From Chionis minor (taxonomy: Eukaryota > Chordata > Aves > Charadriiformes > Chionididae): a stretch of 64,000 nucleotides of DNA. Numbering within the stretch: position 1 is the first letter of the stretch; each line of letters starts with the position of its first letter. Location of the stretch: contig VZSF01008169.1 of NCBI GenBank assembly GCA_013398295.1, forward strand, positions 1,674,001 to 1,738,000. Reading direction: 5' to 3'. The notes beneath the pieces were generated by a model. The model was given only the letters and a program-made list of their open reading frames with translations, was not told the DNA's origin and ran no database searches. Below, in pieces: positions 1 through 12,500 of the stretch. Both the position numbers and the translations under genes were made by a program.

Positions 1-1544
1 TTCAGAGGCTGAGCTACTCTTGTAGCTTTTTTGTCCCATTTTAGTTTCAGACTCTTCTCCAATTAGAAGGGATAATCTTCCCTAAGAACTTGGGAAACAG
101 AGAAACCCAGTCCAGGACAGCTGGAAATTCACTGTGTAATGAAAGGATTTGAGCTGTTTGAAAGAACCAGCCTCAAACTACAACAGGAATTTTGATATTT
201 ACATCTAAATATATCTTCCTCTTCTTTTAACTGCGTGTTAGTGATAGCCTTAACATAATTCAAATAAAAACCATGGCTGCAATTCTATTTATGACATACA
301 AAAGAAGCAGACGAAGCGCACTGGGGCTAAGCCAGTTACACTTCATAAAAAAAGTTTCAACACAGACTATTATGTATAATATTGTCCACATTTCACAACA
401 GTATCCTAGTCTTTGTGCACTTAAAATATTAAGTACCATTTACAGCCTACGTGGCAATTTGTGGTGTAAGGTCTGCAGCAGAGAGGGCCAAACCAGAGTA
501 AGTTCTAAACTCTCAGCCATTAATCTGTAATTCAGCTTCCTAATTAGCTGCATGGTGTCTGCTGTGCAGGCCTCACAATATTGTATACAACACAATATTA
601 AAAAATTAACACTCAAAAGGTTAAATTTTTACAAATAAAGAATATTGCTTGCTGAAAGGCCTTCTGCTCCTGTCTAGAAAACGTGCACGTACATACCTTC
701 TATGGGTGTTCTGGAAGTTGAAATCTTGCATGATCATATCCTAGGTAGTATAACGTACATAGGCAACTGCCAATTATATGAAAAAAAAAGATGAAGCCTC
801 TCTTATCTATCATAGGTACTAAGAGCAATTACCAGGTGTATATATATTGCTACATGGACTGCTTGGAAAATGAGTCAAAATAAAGCAAACACCCCCCAAA
901 TACTATTTCTCAGAGAACACTCTGCCTAGGATTAGCAATTGCAAAATGGCAGTAGAGTTATAATTAGCTTGATATAAGCACCGAAACGAAACTCTTTGAG
1001 GGCATTCATTCATGAGATTTCCGAACAGGTGGCAGAGAAGGAAGGAGATAAATAGCATTCTGCAGTACCTTGGCTCATCATCAAATGGTACTCCACACTG
1101 CATCTGAAAACAGCTTCAGCTTGTCCTCGAGAGCAGGTCTGATCTTCTTTGCTAATGCTAGGAGCCCACCATGCTCAGGGCTACGTGGGAGAGTGAAACA
1201 GGACGCTCTCTGTGTTCAGGCCCAAAGATTCGCATGTGTCAGCAGTGGGTCACGCTGGACTTTTCTATGGGGCTATTCAAACCCTCACAGCTATCGCCCT
1301 GCAAGCTGAGGTCATGCAGGCCTGATCTACCTTTGCTGACAGGCGGAAAACATGCTCCCATCACTCCGATTCTGTCACTGTTCCTGTATAAGAGTGTAGG
1401 GAAAATACAGCAGGCCTTGAGATGGAGGTGGGACAACAGCCTCCACTTTTTACTAGGTCTTTCTTTCAAATCCTGACCCACCATTACTACAATATTTACA
1501 CAATGAATATTTCTAAGAAAATAATGCAAATTAACACTTACAGG

Positions 1545-1945
1545 TTACAAAACCTCTTTGTATTCAGCCTGGAGAAGAGAAGGCTCTGGGGAGATCTTAT
1601 TGCAGCCTTCCAGTACCTAAAGGGGGCCTACAGGAGAGCAGGGGAAGGACTTTTTACTAGGGCATATAGTGATAGGACGAGGGGGAATGGCTTTAAACTG
1701 GAAGAGGGCAGGTTTAGATTAAACATTAGGAAGAAATTTTTTCCTTTGAGGGTGGTGAGGCACTGGAACAGGTTGCCCAGAGAGGTTGTTGAGGCCCCAT
1801 CCCTGGAGGTATTTAAGGCCAGGCTGGATGTGGCCTTGGGCAACCTGGTCTAGTGGGAGGTGTCCCTGCCCACGGCAGGGGGGTTGGAACTCGATGATCT
1901 GCAAGGTTCCTTCCAACCTAAACCATTCTATGATATAATTCTGTT
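1545..1945 (+). repeat. CR1 LINE 3' fragment
   Basis: The segment has the typical bird CR1 3' end. It encodes a decayed reverse-transcriptase C-terminus ([20 protein letters not shown], then a [20 protein letters not shown] stretch). After this come the diagnostic 3' UTR words 'gatgatctgcaaggttcctt' and the 'ccattctatgat' terminal repeat. The orientation is plus, antisense to CASP7. The copy is 5'-truncated, as most CR1 copies are. Confidence 0.9.
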
Positions 1946-4900
1946 CTAATTCATAGAACTATTTCCCGTATATTTACCCTTGAACAGTTTTGGTTTAATA
2001 GAAATTTGACTTAATTTTTTTTTTTTTTAATTTCTTTGAAAGCTTAAAAATGACACTACATAATAGCTTTGCTGCGAATTTTGTATGATGACAGCCCAGA
2101 GTTTGTTGTAATGAAGGAAATAAATTACTGCACTAAAAAGAAATTAGAAGGATACTTGACTCACTGTTGTGATTGCTACAGATACAGTTCACGTATAATC
2201 CAGTGTTTCCTGTGCTTCATAAGATAAAGTCTCTAAGGAGACTGGAAACAAATATTGACTGTGAATTAATGATTTCTTACACTTCTAACCAGCTACTATT
2301 TCGAGATACTTGGGAATTTCCTGCATAGTTCTTCCAGTACACATCCACGGGAAAGTACAAGCAGTGACCACAGTTTTCACTAATTGTTAAATACTCCTGC
2401 AATGTTCTCCAGAAGCTGAGTTCCAGATCTAACAAAAACTGCAATAATAAAAAATAAAAAACACCTCTAGCTTAAAAGACAGTAATGAAAATGAAGCATC
2501 CCTGTTGCACTATGTTAAAATCTCTTTATTGTCTTTGTAGGAATTAACATTAACACACTATACATGCCAGAACCTATTCCTTCTGAAATTTTATGTTCAG
2601 TGCTTTGGGGAAAAATACACTGATATTTAGCTTGTGCAAAGCAGAGCCCACAAACTCCAAACAAAGTTAAAATTATATTGTACAAGACTTTGGAGTTAGA
2701 ATAGTAAAAGGAAAGATCATCATCCATTTACAGGACAGATTAAGGCACACAGTGATTTGATTACAGACATAAAGGAAACCTGAGATTGAATGAAGAGTTC
2801 ACTTCAAACCTCTGAGTTGCACCCCAGAGCATAACTTCAGATGATTCATCAGCTGTTATTTGTTTTTAAAGTAACTTGCTATTTTTATTCTATCTAATTT
2901 AAGGATAAGGAGATACTTTTCTTAGCAATAGTTATTTTTGAAAGGTCTGTAATATTCTATTGCTGAAAAACCTGCAACAGAACTACATTTTTAATTTTAA
3001 AACTGTAAAAGTTACGATAAAGAAGATGAGGTATAATTCAAAGCATGATCTGGATTTGAACATGGTAATTTCAAGGCAGAACAGCTGACATTACAGACAG
3101 TGGAGGCCAATACAGTTTCTTCATGATGCCAGCAGTAGTACTTTTTCTACAAAGAAAGCAATTTAGAAGATCAGGCTCAGTGTTTTCAAATGGCCCAAAG
3201 TACAAAATGGGCAACTCTGGAAAACGTATTGCATCTGCATCCCTGTGAAACTGTTCTTCATGAAATTCTACCTGCAAAGCAGCTTCTTATAAACCAAATA
3301 AAAATAAGCTGTTGGTAATCCAAAGTGGATGGAAAATAGCTCCACAAAAGACAGAAGAACAACAGAAGAGCAAAGCTGAAACAAAGACAATTTTTCACAC
3401 CTGTTACAATGCCAAAGCTGAGGTTCAGCTGAGGCTAAATCTCAAAAATGAATATTTATTCTTTGAAGGACAAGGCTATTTATTTTGAGAAATATGGCTA
3501 TACTGAGATAAGGGTCATGAAGTTAAAACAGACAGCTTTTGTAACATTTGTACTTCCCCACTTCGACAGTCTGCAACCCAAATAAACACCATATAAATTA
3601 AAAGAAAACCTATATATCCATGAATATTTTGATCTAAATACTAGTTTACAAACCTAGTAGATATCTTAACTGTAGAACTATCATAACTGTTGAACTACAG
3701 GAGGCAAGATACACATTGATCTTTGTAGCAAACTTGCAAATTAATTAAAATGAAAAGTCTCAAACGTTATACTGGCCTGACTTGGTAGAAATAAATATCT
3801 TCTCCACATTTTGGGTTTGCAGTGTTAAACAGCAGAAGTACTCCTGCTGACTGTACATCAGCGTACCCTACAAGCCTCTCCAAGTTCTCAGTAGGATTTT
3901 CTTACAATATATTTCATGTTTCTGCACTAAGGGCACTACAGAATCACACAGTTTCAATTGTAAATAGGTATTTGTAAGAATTCTTCAAGATATACTTAAA
4001 TTATGTTTTCTGTTTCCAGATGAGAAGCGCAATGTTGACTGTAAAACCAAGACAGTAGAGCTGGAGTAGATAAAAACAACCAGAGGACAAATGGTTCTAT
4101 ACAAGTAAATTAGAATAAAACCAGTACCTAGATACTACTACCAACCACTCTCTTCTGCATTCTGCTTCCTCACTGAAGCCCACCAACAGTCATCATTATT
4201 GACAGTGCAAGTGCTAGTCTCCCAAGCCTTGGGAATTTTATTAAAAAAAGCTTTTATTAAAAAAAACCAAAAACAACTGTCATTAGGAGGAAGAGAAATC
4301 TTAGCTCTACTTAATACATTGGGACCACAATTTTATTCCGTTTTCTGTTACATTATGTTTCCTGGATGCTAAAATAGGTTTGCTGCTATCAATCTCTCTA
4401 ATAGTTCTCCAATAAAAGACAAAAGATACCAAATGAAGATATTAAATTATCCTGTGGAGAAGTGAGACTATTTTTAAAGCCTTGAAAGTGTAACAGGAGC
4501 ACATACAGCATAGAAAAGAAAAAATTCTATCAGAAAAAAAATCTATTAGTTCCTAACAATCACATAGAAAATTAAAATAAACATTTAAAATCCTCAACTC
4601 AACCTTTGTTTAACCATGTTTTAAAACTTCATTGCATGCAGGCTTGCCAGAGTAGATCCAGCTATTCCTGCTTCCTGAAACACAACTTTTTGCTCAACTG
4701 CAATGTGCCCTATTTTTTGTTCACATTTTTGCAGTAAACAAAATTGATACCCTCCTGCCATCTAGTGGCTAAAAAAACCCCTACACCAAGCACCACCGGC
4801 AAATTCAAAACTTGGTTCTTTCTACTTTTTTGCCCACCGAACAGGTTTTCCCCATCAGCATTAACTAAGTACTAGCACTTTTTCAAAGCAAAAGGAAACA

Positions 4901-5404
4901 TATAGAAGATAATTCCCCTAAACTGTGGTGCAGCCAGAAGAACCTGCTCACACTGTGGCTTGATCTGAGCCTCACGGCCTCCACGGTAAAGCAGACTTCT
5001 TGGAGAGAAATACCCTGTCGTGAAGAAGATTTTCACTTATTTTCACTTACTGCTCTTGCTAGATATATCTCCAGTCACAGCCAGGAAATGGTGAATTGGA
5101 GCTGTGAAGCTACTGGAAACAGCTGGTCTTTCTGCACGGCTTTGAATTCAGTTTCTCACTGCTCTGTTCTCTTAAATTAAAACTGATGTGCTTATTTGAC
5201 AAGACAAATTACCTGTTTTCCTATTAAGCTTATATATTTTAAGCAAAAATAAATGAAATACTATGTATAATTTCGTTGAAAGAACTGCATAGCTGGTAAA
5301 AACTGGATTGCTAAAACAAAACAAGACACCATAAAACTGTAGTCAATCTAAAGCTTTCTAGACATCTTATTTTACACGTATTGATTTCATGTTTGCCAAA
5401 ATGA

Positions 5405-6080
5405 AGCCTTGACAATCCAGGCACAGAGCCATGCTGGTTCCAACTAATAGTCCATCTAGCCTAGTATCTGGTATTGACTAGAAATGAGTTTTAAGACACC
5501 AAACAGAAGAAACTGGATACAGGATATACTCTCACAGAAACCTGATTTAGGAACATCTTGCACCAAAGATTTTAACATCAATATTCCCATTGGACTTTTC
5601 TTCCACAAACACATTAATCTCTTCTGAACTCATCTAAAAACTCGACATCTGTATATCTCGTGACTTTAAATTCTACAATTGCATTCTGCACTATACGAAA
5701 GTTACATCTTACTGGTTGCTTTAAACCTACTGCATGAACTTTTTATTGGATGTCCCCTAGATTTCCTGTGAGGCACAAGGAATGATCATTCTCTATTCAC
5801 TTTCTCCTGTATTACGTCACAATTTTAGATCATATCCCATCTTCCTTTACTCTCACATATCTCTTCTATCTTCTTTCAGGCCAAAGAGTTTTAATTTCTA
5901 TAAGACAACAACCTTATCATCGTGCTTGGATTTTTAAGACCTTCTCTGTCAACCAGCTCATTCCTCTTCGCACAATCATCACCTTCTTCAGGAAACTCTG
6001 CCAGATTTCTCAGACTTATTTTTTTTCTACAAAATCTAAACTGAATCTTCTCATATTTAATCTGAGCAATTTTTTACTTT
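5405..6080 (-). repeat. Ancient CR1-like LINE relic
   Basis: Words such as 'gccatgctggttccaactaa', 'agtccatctagcctagtatc', 'atcatatcccatcttccttt' and a 'ctttcaggccaaagagtttt' segment fall in the order seen in the reverse complement of old reptile/archosaur CR1 3' regions. The match is diverged and contains no open frame. I assign the family from remembered consensus sequence, so the boundaries are approximate. Confidence 0.55.
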
Positions 6081-7364
6081 TAAATAAAAACGTTTCAAAT
6101 TATATCTTCAAGAACTGCCCAAAAGATGAATGCCTCAAACTGATGCATAGCCAAATTATGTGAAAAATTTATTATAGGAAAAAAGTGATAGAAATGCCTT
6201 TGTTGCAGGAACAGTTAACTTTGAGTTGCATAATTTAATAATAGCATTAGCATATCACCTCTTATAAAGAAGACCAATTCAGATATTAAACCAAATGTAT
6301 TATAAAGTTTAAAAGAAAACTTTCAAAAATTTAGATTTAAAAACAGATGTTACACTGTCTACTTTGCATGAAGTGATTCTGTTAAAATTAATAACACACA
6401 TAATAAAACACATTTGAGGAATGAGAAAATGCTACAAAGTAAAGTGATTTGCTTAACAGCACATCAAAAGTCTTCTAAGACTAAAGCTTCTCTCACAGAG
6501 TTGTTACCCCCGTTAGACTCACATAACCAGCAAAAATAAAATTAAATTCTCCATGTACTTTCTCTGAATTATACTGTTCACTTGAATGTGAATGTCCAAT
6601 AGGAAAAGAAATCAAAACCTCTCTATAAATACAATAGTCTTTGTAATAAACACCTTTAACAAAATCTCTCTGAATCCATGAAGTTCACAACAGGAAGTGG
6701 CCATTTGCTGACATTCAGTAGTATTTCTAAATTTTGCAGGTTCATTTTTCATCTTCTGCATTTTCAATCATATTTATCTAGTGTTTTCAGGAGTACAGAC
6801 AAGCAGTACATAGCTCTTGCTGCCTATACATTTAATGAAAGCAAGCTTATGCTTTAGTAAGACTACTATGTTTTAAAATGAAAGGCTTTTAATTTATTCT
6901 GTAATGGGTTACATGGCTAGACTCAGTGAGGCTTCTTTGTGCTACAACCTAGATGGCACATTCAGGCTTTAAACTAACTTAAATAGTTAGCAGGGGATTC
7001 CAATGATGCAGGAGATTAGCTGAGCTGAACGCAGTAAAATAGATAATTAATGGGATATTGAATTCCCAGCTCCACCAAAGGGCAATGTTTAAGATGAGGG
7101 ACTATAATTGATGCTAAATGAACTCAGTGGTCTCTTGGCTACCAAATAAGGCTTATGGGAGATACTATAGATCTCCCTACAGGAAGATACTACTGAAAGA
7201 TGGCTTTAAGCTACAGACTAGATACATGAAACCTATACAACACAAACCTTTTCCCTATCCAGACCATCTATGACATTGTGGACATGGCAAACTGAACACC
7301 AAAATCCCGTTAGAACGGTAGTATCACAACTGATAGAATAACAAGAATAGTAGTAGTAACTTAC

Positions 7365-7480
7365 TTTCCAAAAAGTGAGAATCTGCTACTTCTGTCCGGC
7401 CTTGCATCAACGACATCATCGTGAACTTCATCACCTCCCTCTTGAGTAGAGCAATCAACAACACCCTGATCTCCTGACAT
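7365..7480 (-). CDS. CASP7: CASP7 first coding exon (caspase-7 N-terminal pro-peptide)
   Basis: Caspase-7 is a cytosolic executioner cysteine protease made as a zymogen. Read on the minus strand, the exon opens with ATG at 7480 and encodes 38 codons plus two bases: MSGDQGVVDC, then STQEGGDEVH, DDVVDARPDR and SSRFSLFG. The ARPDRSS..SLFG stretch matches the known N-terminus of vertebrate caspase-7 (human AKPDRSS..SLFS). D22-V-V-D25 before A26 is in the place where the pro-peptide is cut in mammals (DSVD/A). The acceptor (TATTTGTAG) abuts the ATG and the donor is GTAAGT at 7364-7359. The catalytic His and the QACxG cysteine lie in later exons, which I could not find between 1 and 7364. I am confident of the gene because of the motif, the splice sites and its NRAP neighbour. 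Confidence 0.88.
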
Positions 7481-8850
7481 CTACAAATAGAAGTACAAGA
7501 ATGTAACTGTCCCTCAACAAACACTATAATTTTAGAAATTCTTCTATAAACCAAACTGTTAGACCAGAAACATGTGAGGCTGCTAGTCAGTTATACTGTA
7601 TAATACTTCATCAAGTAAGAGTGGTCCTGAATTTACATGATGATGCGCATGCTTAGCCCTCTATTACCTCATGGCAGTTACTAGAATTGAGTTGTCTAAT
7701 ACCACTCTCAAAAATACATATAAGAACAAAACTGAAAATCATTTTACGGTGAAAGGTCTTATGACTAATTCCCAGAAAACTTTTCATGGTCTGGAAAGAA
7801 GTACGTTGGGAAGAAAGCAAGGACAACTAACATAAAATATTTGTAACTGCAATCCTACCCAGTACTGTGACACCCAGACAGAGCTCCTGTATTTTCATTT
7901 GCATATACACAGTCAAATGTGCATAAGAGAAAAAAAACCCCCTGTATTATCTTCCATGGATGTGATCTTAGGGTTTCATTTTTCTGTTTTGTCTATATCA
8001 ACACTTAATACAAATGTTATATTCTTCTAATGATTAATTAATACACATGTACAGTTGTTAGGGGAAAAAACGGTTGCGAAGTGTTTCTTGGGAATTACAA
8101 GGTATTTTTATTACATAAAGCAGCCTCTTACACAAATTGCTGTATTTCAGCCAATATTTTTTTTTTTATACTCCAGTGCAAGCTTAAAACATCTTCACTC
8201 ATCTCAAAAGTGACACAGGGCACCACTACACACAAGGCTGAGCTGATCTAATGACTTTTTCCTGATGAAAAAATGGTCTCTCTCTCCTCTCCTTCCACGT
8301 ACTGAGTTGCCTGCTCAGGAAGGTTATTTAGATCATTAAGCTGGCAGAAAACTACAGGAAGAAAGGAGTGAGTCATTTTTCTGGCAGCGCAATGACCCGC
8401 ACCAGCCCAGCGCGGGGCAAGAAAAGCAGCGGAGATGGCAGCCTGGGACCCCCACCTTTGCTTGCCGTGGGATGCCCTGAGCCACCTCCTCCAGCTCTGG
8501 CCCCAGGTTTTCATGAGGAAAAGCAGCCCCTTCCCCATATCTGGGCAGATGAAGGGGCAGAATAAGCTTGCTTTTATAAGACACGCACTCAGAAGAGCAC
8601 ACGTTTACACCTAGCCTGCCAGCCGCCCTGGTGACCTTGCGGCAGCAGCTCGGAGGCCTTCCCCTGAGCCCCACGGCGCCATGGCTGCCCCGTGTCCGCG
8701 ACACCCACCGAGGGGTTTGAGCACCCCGAGAGCAACAGCAGCTCCTGAAAGCTGGAGTCTAGATTCGGCTTTGACCAACAAATACCTTTTTTCAATAACC
8801 CTTTAAAAAAAAAAACAAAACCAAAACGAAACAACCAAGACTGGAAGAGC
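7481..8850 (-). other. CASP7: CASP7 5' UTR intron with GC-rich patch
   Basis: Non-coding sequence between the CASP7 start exon and the CpG island. It is AT-rich up to about 8.35 kb. A GC-rich patch follows at about 8390-8560, then a mixed segment leading into the island. The GC-rich patch could hold an alternative 5' UTR exon, but no splice evidence is decisive. Short open frames on both strands look like chance products of base composition. Confidence 0.5.
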
Positions 8851-8950
8851 GCGCAGGCCGCAGGTGGGCAGTGGCCCCACACGGAGGAAGGGGCAGCCCC
8901 GAGCAGAGGAAGGGGGCACCGCCAACCCTGCCACCCACACCCGTGGGACA

Positions 8951-8963
8951 CCCCCCCCCCCCC
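8951..8963 (+). repeat. C13 homopolymer at the CpG island edge
   Basis: Thirteen consecutive C residues at the 3' side (relative to CASP7) of the CpG island. It is likely length-polymorphic and hard to sequence. Confidence 0.95.
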
Positions 8964-9126
8964 GCCAGTACTGCTGCCCTCCCTGCGGACATGGCCGGCG
9001 CAGCCACCCGAAGGCCCCGGGGGTCCAGGGCTGAGGGAGAACCGCTTCCTTCCGCCCCTCGGGCGTCAGGTGAGAGCACCGGGCCGGGCGCCGGGGCTGT
9101 GCCGGCCAGAGGGGACGGGCTGGGGC

Positions 9127-9213
9127 CGGAGGGGAGAGGAGAGGAGGAGAGAAGGAGGAGAAGAGAAGGAGAAGGAGGAGAGGAGGAGAAGGAGAGGGAG
9201 AGGACGCCGGGGA
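9127..9213 (+). repeat. Homopurine GGAGA-type low-complexity tract
   Basis: About 85 bases almost entirely of G and A on the plus strand, made of irregular GGAGA/GGAGG/GAAGG units, inside the CpG island. Such polypurine tracts can form triplex (H-DNA) and often lie in promoters. Function here is unproven. Confidence 0.9.
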
Positions 9214-9599
9214 GGGGGAAGGCGGCGGCCGGCTGAGGGGAGGGCGGGAGGCGGGAAAGCGGCGGCCCGGGGCGGGGAGCGGAGCGGGGCGGAATAGGCC
9301 GCCTGAGGCGAGCGGGGAGGGCGGCCGCCGCGGCGCGGAGGGGCTGAGGGGGCTTGGGAAGGGCCCGGGGCTTGCCTTGGCGCTGGGCTCCGGCGCGGCG
9401 GAGGGGAAGGGGAAAGGGAAAGCGAAAGCAGCGGGGCGGGAGGGGCTCGGCCGGCCCGGGCCTGTCCCGGCGGGGCCGCGCCTCCCGCACTGCGGGCCCG
9501 TCCCCCGCGGCCTGGGGGCGGCGGGGTCGGGGGAAGGGAGGGCTCCCACTGCCCCCGGGCCCTGCCGGCTTCCCCGGTAACCGCGGGTTCATCCCAGCA

Positions 9600-12500
9600 A
9601 AACAGGAAATTTTTAATAGCTGTGCTCCGTCACACCCCCGCGGAAGAAGAGCTTTAAGTTTCATGGTGACACAAGACTGTTTAGATCTAAGGAAATTTTT
9701 TCCCCGTGTATAAACTTTGGTGGCACTTCCTTATCTTTCCGATTATTCCGTGTGTTGCATCTCTGCTAATTATGATACCCCACTGTGTAGCCGTTGCATC
9801 AGGCCCAGCAGTCCAGTACATGGACTGGAGATTGGCACAGTCTTGCTAATTACTCCTGGATGCGGGCTCCAGTCCTGCAAAATCATACACCTACCCAGCA
9901 GTGCGTGGTGTTTAACATTCACTACCTGAAGAGATTTACATCAAAGCGACATTTTTCAGTGTAACTGCCTCATAATTGGCACAAAACACAGGCACGGTAA
10001 CAAACAGCCTTTTGCTTCGCGACAGGTCACTGCTTCGATGTGACGGAGGAACGTCTGAACGGCGTGGTGGCTCTTGCCGTGTGTCTGCATGCCACCGGTG
10101 GGGCTGGTCTCTGCTTTGTGGGATTACGCCTGTAGCTCCTGGTTGGATACGTAGCCAAAGTTTTCTCCTGAAAATCAAACTAACGGAATCCCATGGTTCC
10201 TCTCATGCCATCTGTTAGCTGCTTCTTTTCAAGAAGCCAGCACCACTTGGATCATTATGGACAACAGAGATACTGGAAATGCATAGATCTTCAAGTAAAT
10301 GCATGGAGAGGAGATGAGGGAGACTGTGCTGTCACCAGCAATGACTGGCAGTGGCGCCTGAACTGCAGGACATCCAAATGTCCTTTCCTGACCATGTGTA
10401 TGGGGCTTACCTAGGAAATACAGAAGTTATTTGCCCACTGTGACTTTCTGCATCTTCATGAAAATGTTTATCCATTGCCATCTGGTCCCCACAGCTGAGT
10501 TAGCAGACCTAGAAATGTCTTTTCTCTGAAAGTCGTTATATTGCTATTGAAAAAGTGGTATTGATAATGCTTGCCAGTTTTCAAGAGATTAGTAATAGAT
10601 TGTGTATGGGGAATTTCTGGCACAAACTGTGATGAAACCCCTATTTCTGTTTTCATGTCAGTTGCTGGCATTCACAAAGAGAAAGGTGGACTCCTCAGTG
10701 TGCTGCAATACCTTTCTTAACTACGTGTTAGATTTACCAATTTTAATGCTGTATAAGGTGCTGGATTTTTCAGAAAGTCTTGTTTGTTTTCAGTAATGAG
10801 TAAGGGAGAAATTAAAGACTGTAGAAGTAGAAGGAAGTATCTTGCTTCAGGGCATGGAGTGATTGCTACCTGGGGAAGGGTCAGGAAGGAAAAACATTTC
10901 TCATGTATAATATTGCACAGCTGGCCGTATGCTTTACTGGGCAGGGGGAAGAGCCAACAGTGTGATACCTATAGCATCAGCATTCCTTTTCTTATGCCCG
11001 TAGACTCACTCTGCTCCCTAAAAACATTAACAATGAACCCCGTGACTGGATATTTGCATTGTAGAAAATAAGTGTTTAACTACCAAGTAAGCAGCTGCAA
11101 GATGACAATCGAGCGTGCCTTTGGGAAATTGAAAGGTAGATGGCAGGTACAAACTAGAAGGCTTGAGGCAACTAAATAGTACCTGTCTGGAATAATAACT
11201 GTGTGTGCTGTGTTCTGCACAACAGCTGTGAAAACAAGGAGGGGGCTTTGCTGAGACCTGGGAGGCGGGTGTGGGGATACTTGCAGGATGGCGAAATTTG
11301 AGCGACTCGCAAAGTGTTCCCTCCTAAATGACAGTTGTTAGAATTTTATATATTTCACAAGAAAGGATTGATGGTTTTGATACGCTGAGGGGAATACGGG
11401 GGCTGTGCGGTGTGATTTGGCACATCACAACTTTATTGTGGTAGAATAATGCATCTCAGCTTGGTGTGCATTTGGGTGGGATTTCGCTGTAACCAGGCAG
11501 GGATTGTCTATTGCACGTGCCGTTTTTACAAGTTTTAAACTTGGGTCATTTTTAGGCTAAACATGGTAACTGGGACAATTTGGACGTTAGAGGTCTCATT
11601 GTATGCACACGGGCTGTGCTGTGCATGCTTTGCGCAGACTTCTTCAAGCTCTGAACTTAAACTGTAGCACATCCTCACCAGTTCTTTGATGGATCTATAA
11701 CAGTGATGCCTTCTTGGCCTGTTGGTTCTTTTTCCCATTTCTCTCTACTCCCTCTCTTGCTTTCTCTTGGTCTATTAGAAGCGCTTGCAAAATTCCCACA
11801 CTCTCAAGTTTTCCTGACATTGGCAACAAAGGGAAAGTGTAAGCACAAATCCTTTTACTCATGAATTATAAACAGTTGTTAGCTGGTTTCCAAAACAGCA
11901 GAAATATATAAAGCTACTGTACAAGTTTGGAAGGCAGTCCCTTAGAGGTTTTTCTTCAAGTTTTGGAAGATCCAGGTGTTGATAAATCTTTTCCATCTTT
12001 CGGTATTTTTGCAAGCTGAATTTGCTGCTATGCTAAACTTGATTAGCATGGAGAGGCTAGTTGAGACAAAAAGCCTGGAGCCCAGGTAACTAATTAACAC
12101 AGTGGTTCAGAGAAGGTTATGATGAGGCTGGTCTAGTGTTTGAACTTTTACAGGCAGCTTTTAACGGTGGATAGTCTAGTCTGTGTAGTGACACAGCACC
12201 TTATTTTCTTTTCGCAAACAGAGGGAAGATAGGGTTGCCACAATTTGTGGTGTCTGGCTTCCTGCTATTCATGTGGCAGAGAAGGTGGGCCTGACTTGAA
12301 TGTCTGTTAAGAGGTTACTTTGTGTAACTAACGCATGCTTTTTAGATTCAGATTCAGGATGCAGACATGCTCCAAGTTTTCTGTGTAGTTAATTCAATGA
12401 ATTTAAGGAGGTTGGAGAGGTAACAATGTTTCTTCCTACTAATTTGCACTTTCAAGGTACAGTCTCCTTGTACTTTACAAGTAACTGCAATACTTTTAAA

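Larger units (their letters stand above)
1..7364 (-). other. CASP7: CASP7 first coding intron (part), no further exon recognised
   Basis: AT-rich non-coding sequence downstream of the CASP7 start exon. I looked on the minus strand for the conserved caspase segments (IINN, LLSHGEE, QACRG, the C-terminal TKELYF) and found none, so the protease-domain exons probably lie left of the window. It contains a young CR1 fragment near 1.5-1.9 kb and an ancient CR1-like relic at 5.4-6.1 kb. The longest minus-strand open stretch (3071-3277) resembles nothing I recognise. Confidence 0.6.
8850..9600 (-). promoter_or_regulatory. CASP7: CpG island, probable CASP7 promoter
   Basis: A very GC-rich, CpG-dense block with many GGGGCGG/GGGCGGG (Sp1-type) boxes, notably at about 9235-9300 and 9430-9540, stands out sharply from AT-rich flanks. 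It is 1.4-2.1 kb upstream of the CASP7 start codon on the minus strand, which fits a non-coding first exon and a housekeeping-type promoter. The long open frames here on both strands are compositional artefacts (Pro/Arg/Gly runs). NRAP begins 5.7 kb away, so this is less likely to be its promoter. Confidence 0.75.

Noticed and set aside
903..1103. Minus-strand open frame in CASP7 intron
   Set aside because: No caspase or other family resemblance and no convincing splice sites.
3071..3277. Possible further CASP7 exon on the minus strand (68 codons, preceded by TTTGCAG)
   Set aside because: None of the three frames resembles caspase-7, and joining it to the start exon in the required phase gives an immediate stop.
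8792..9713. Long overlapping open frames on both strands (up to 290 codons) in the GC-rich block
   Set aside because: The translations are Pro/Arg/Gly/Ser-rich low-complexity strings produced by the CpG island's lack of AT-rich stop codons. No domain, no splice context.
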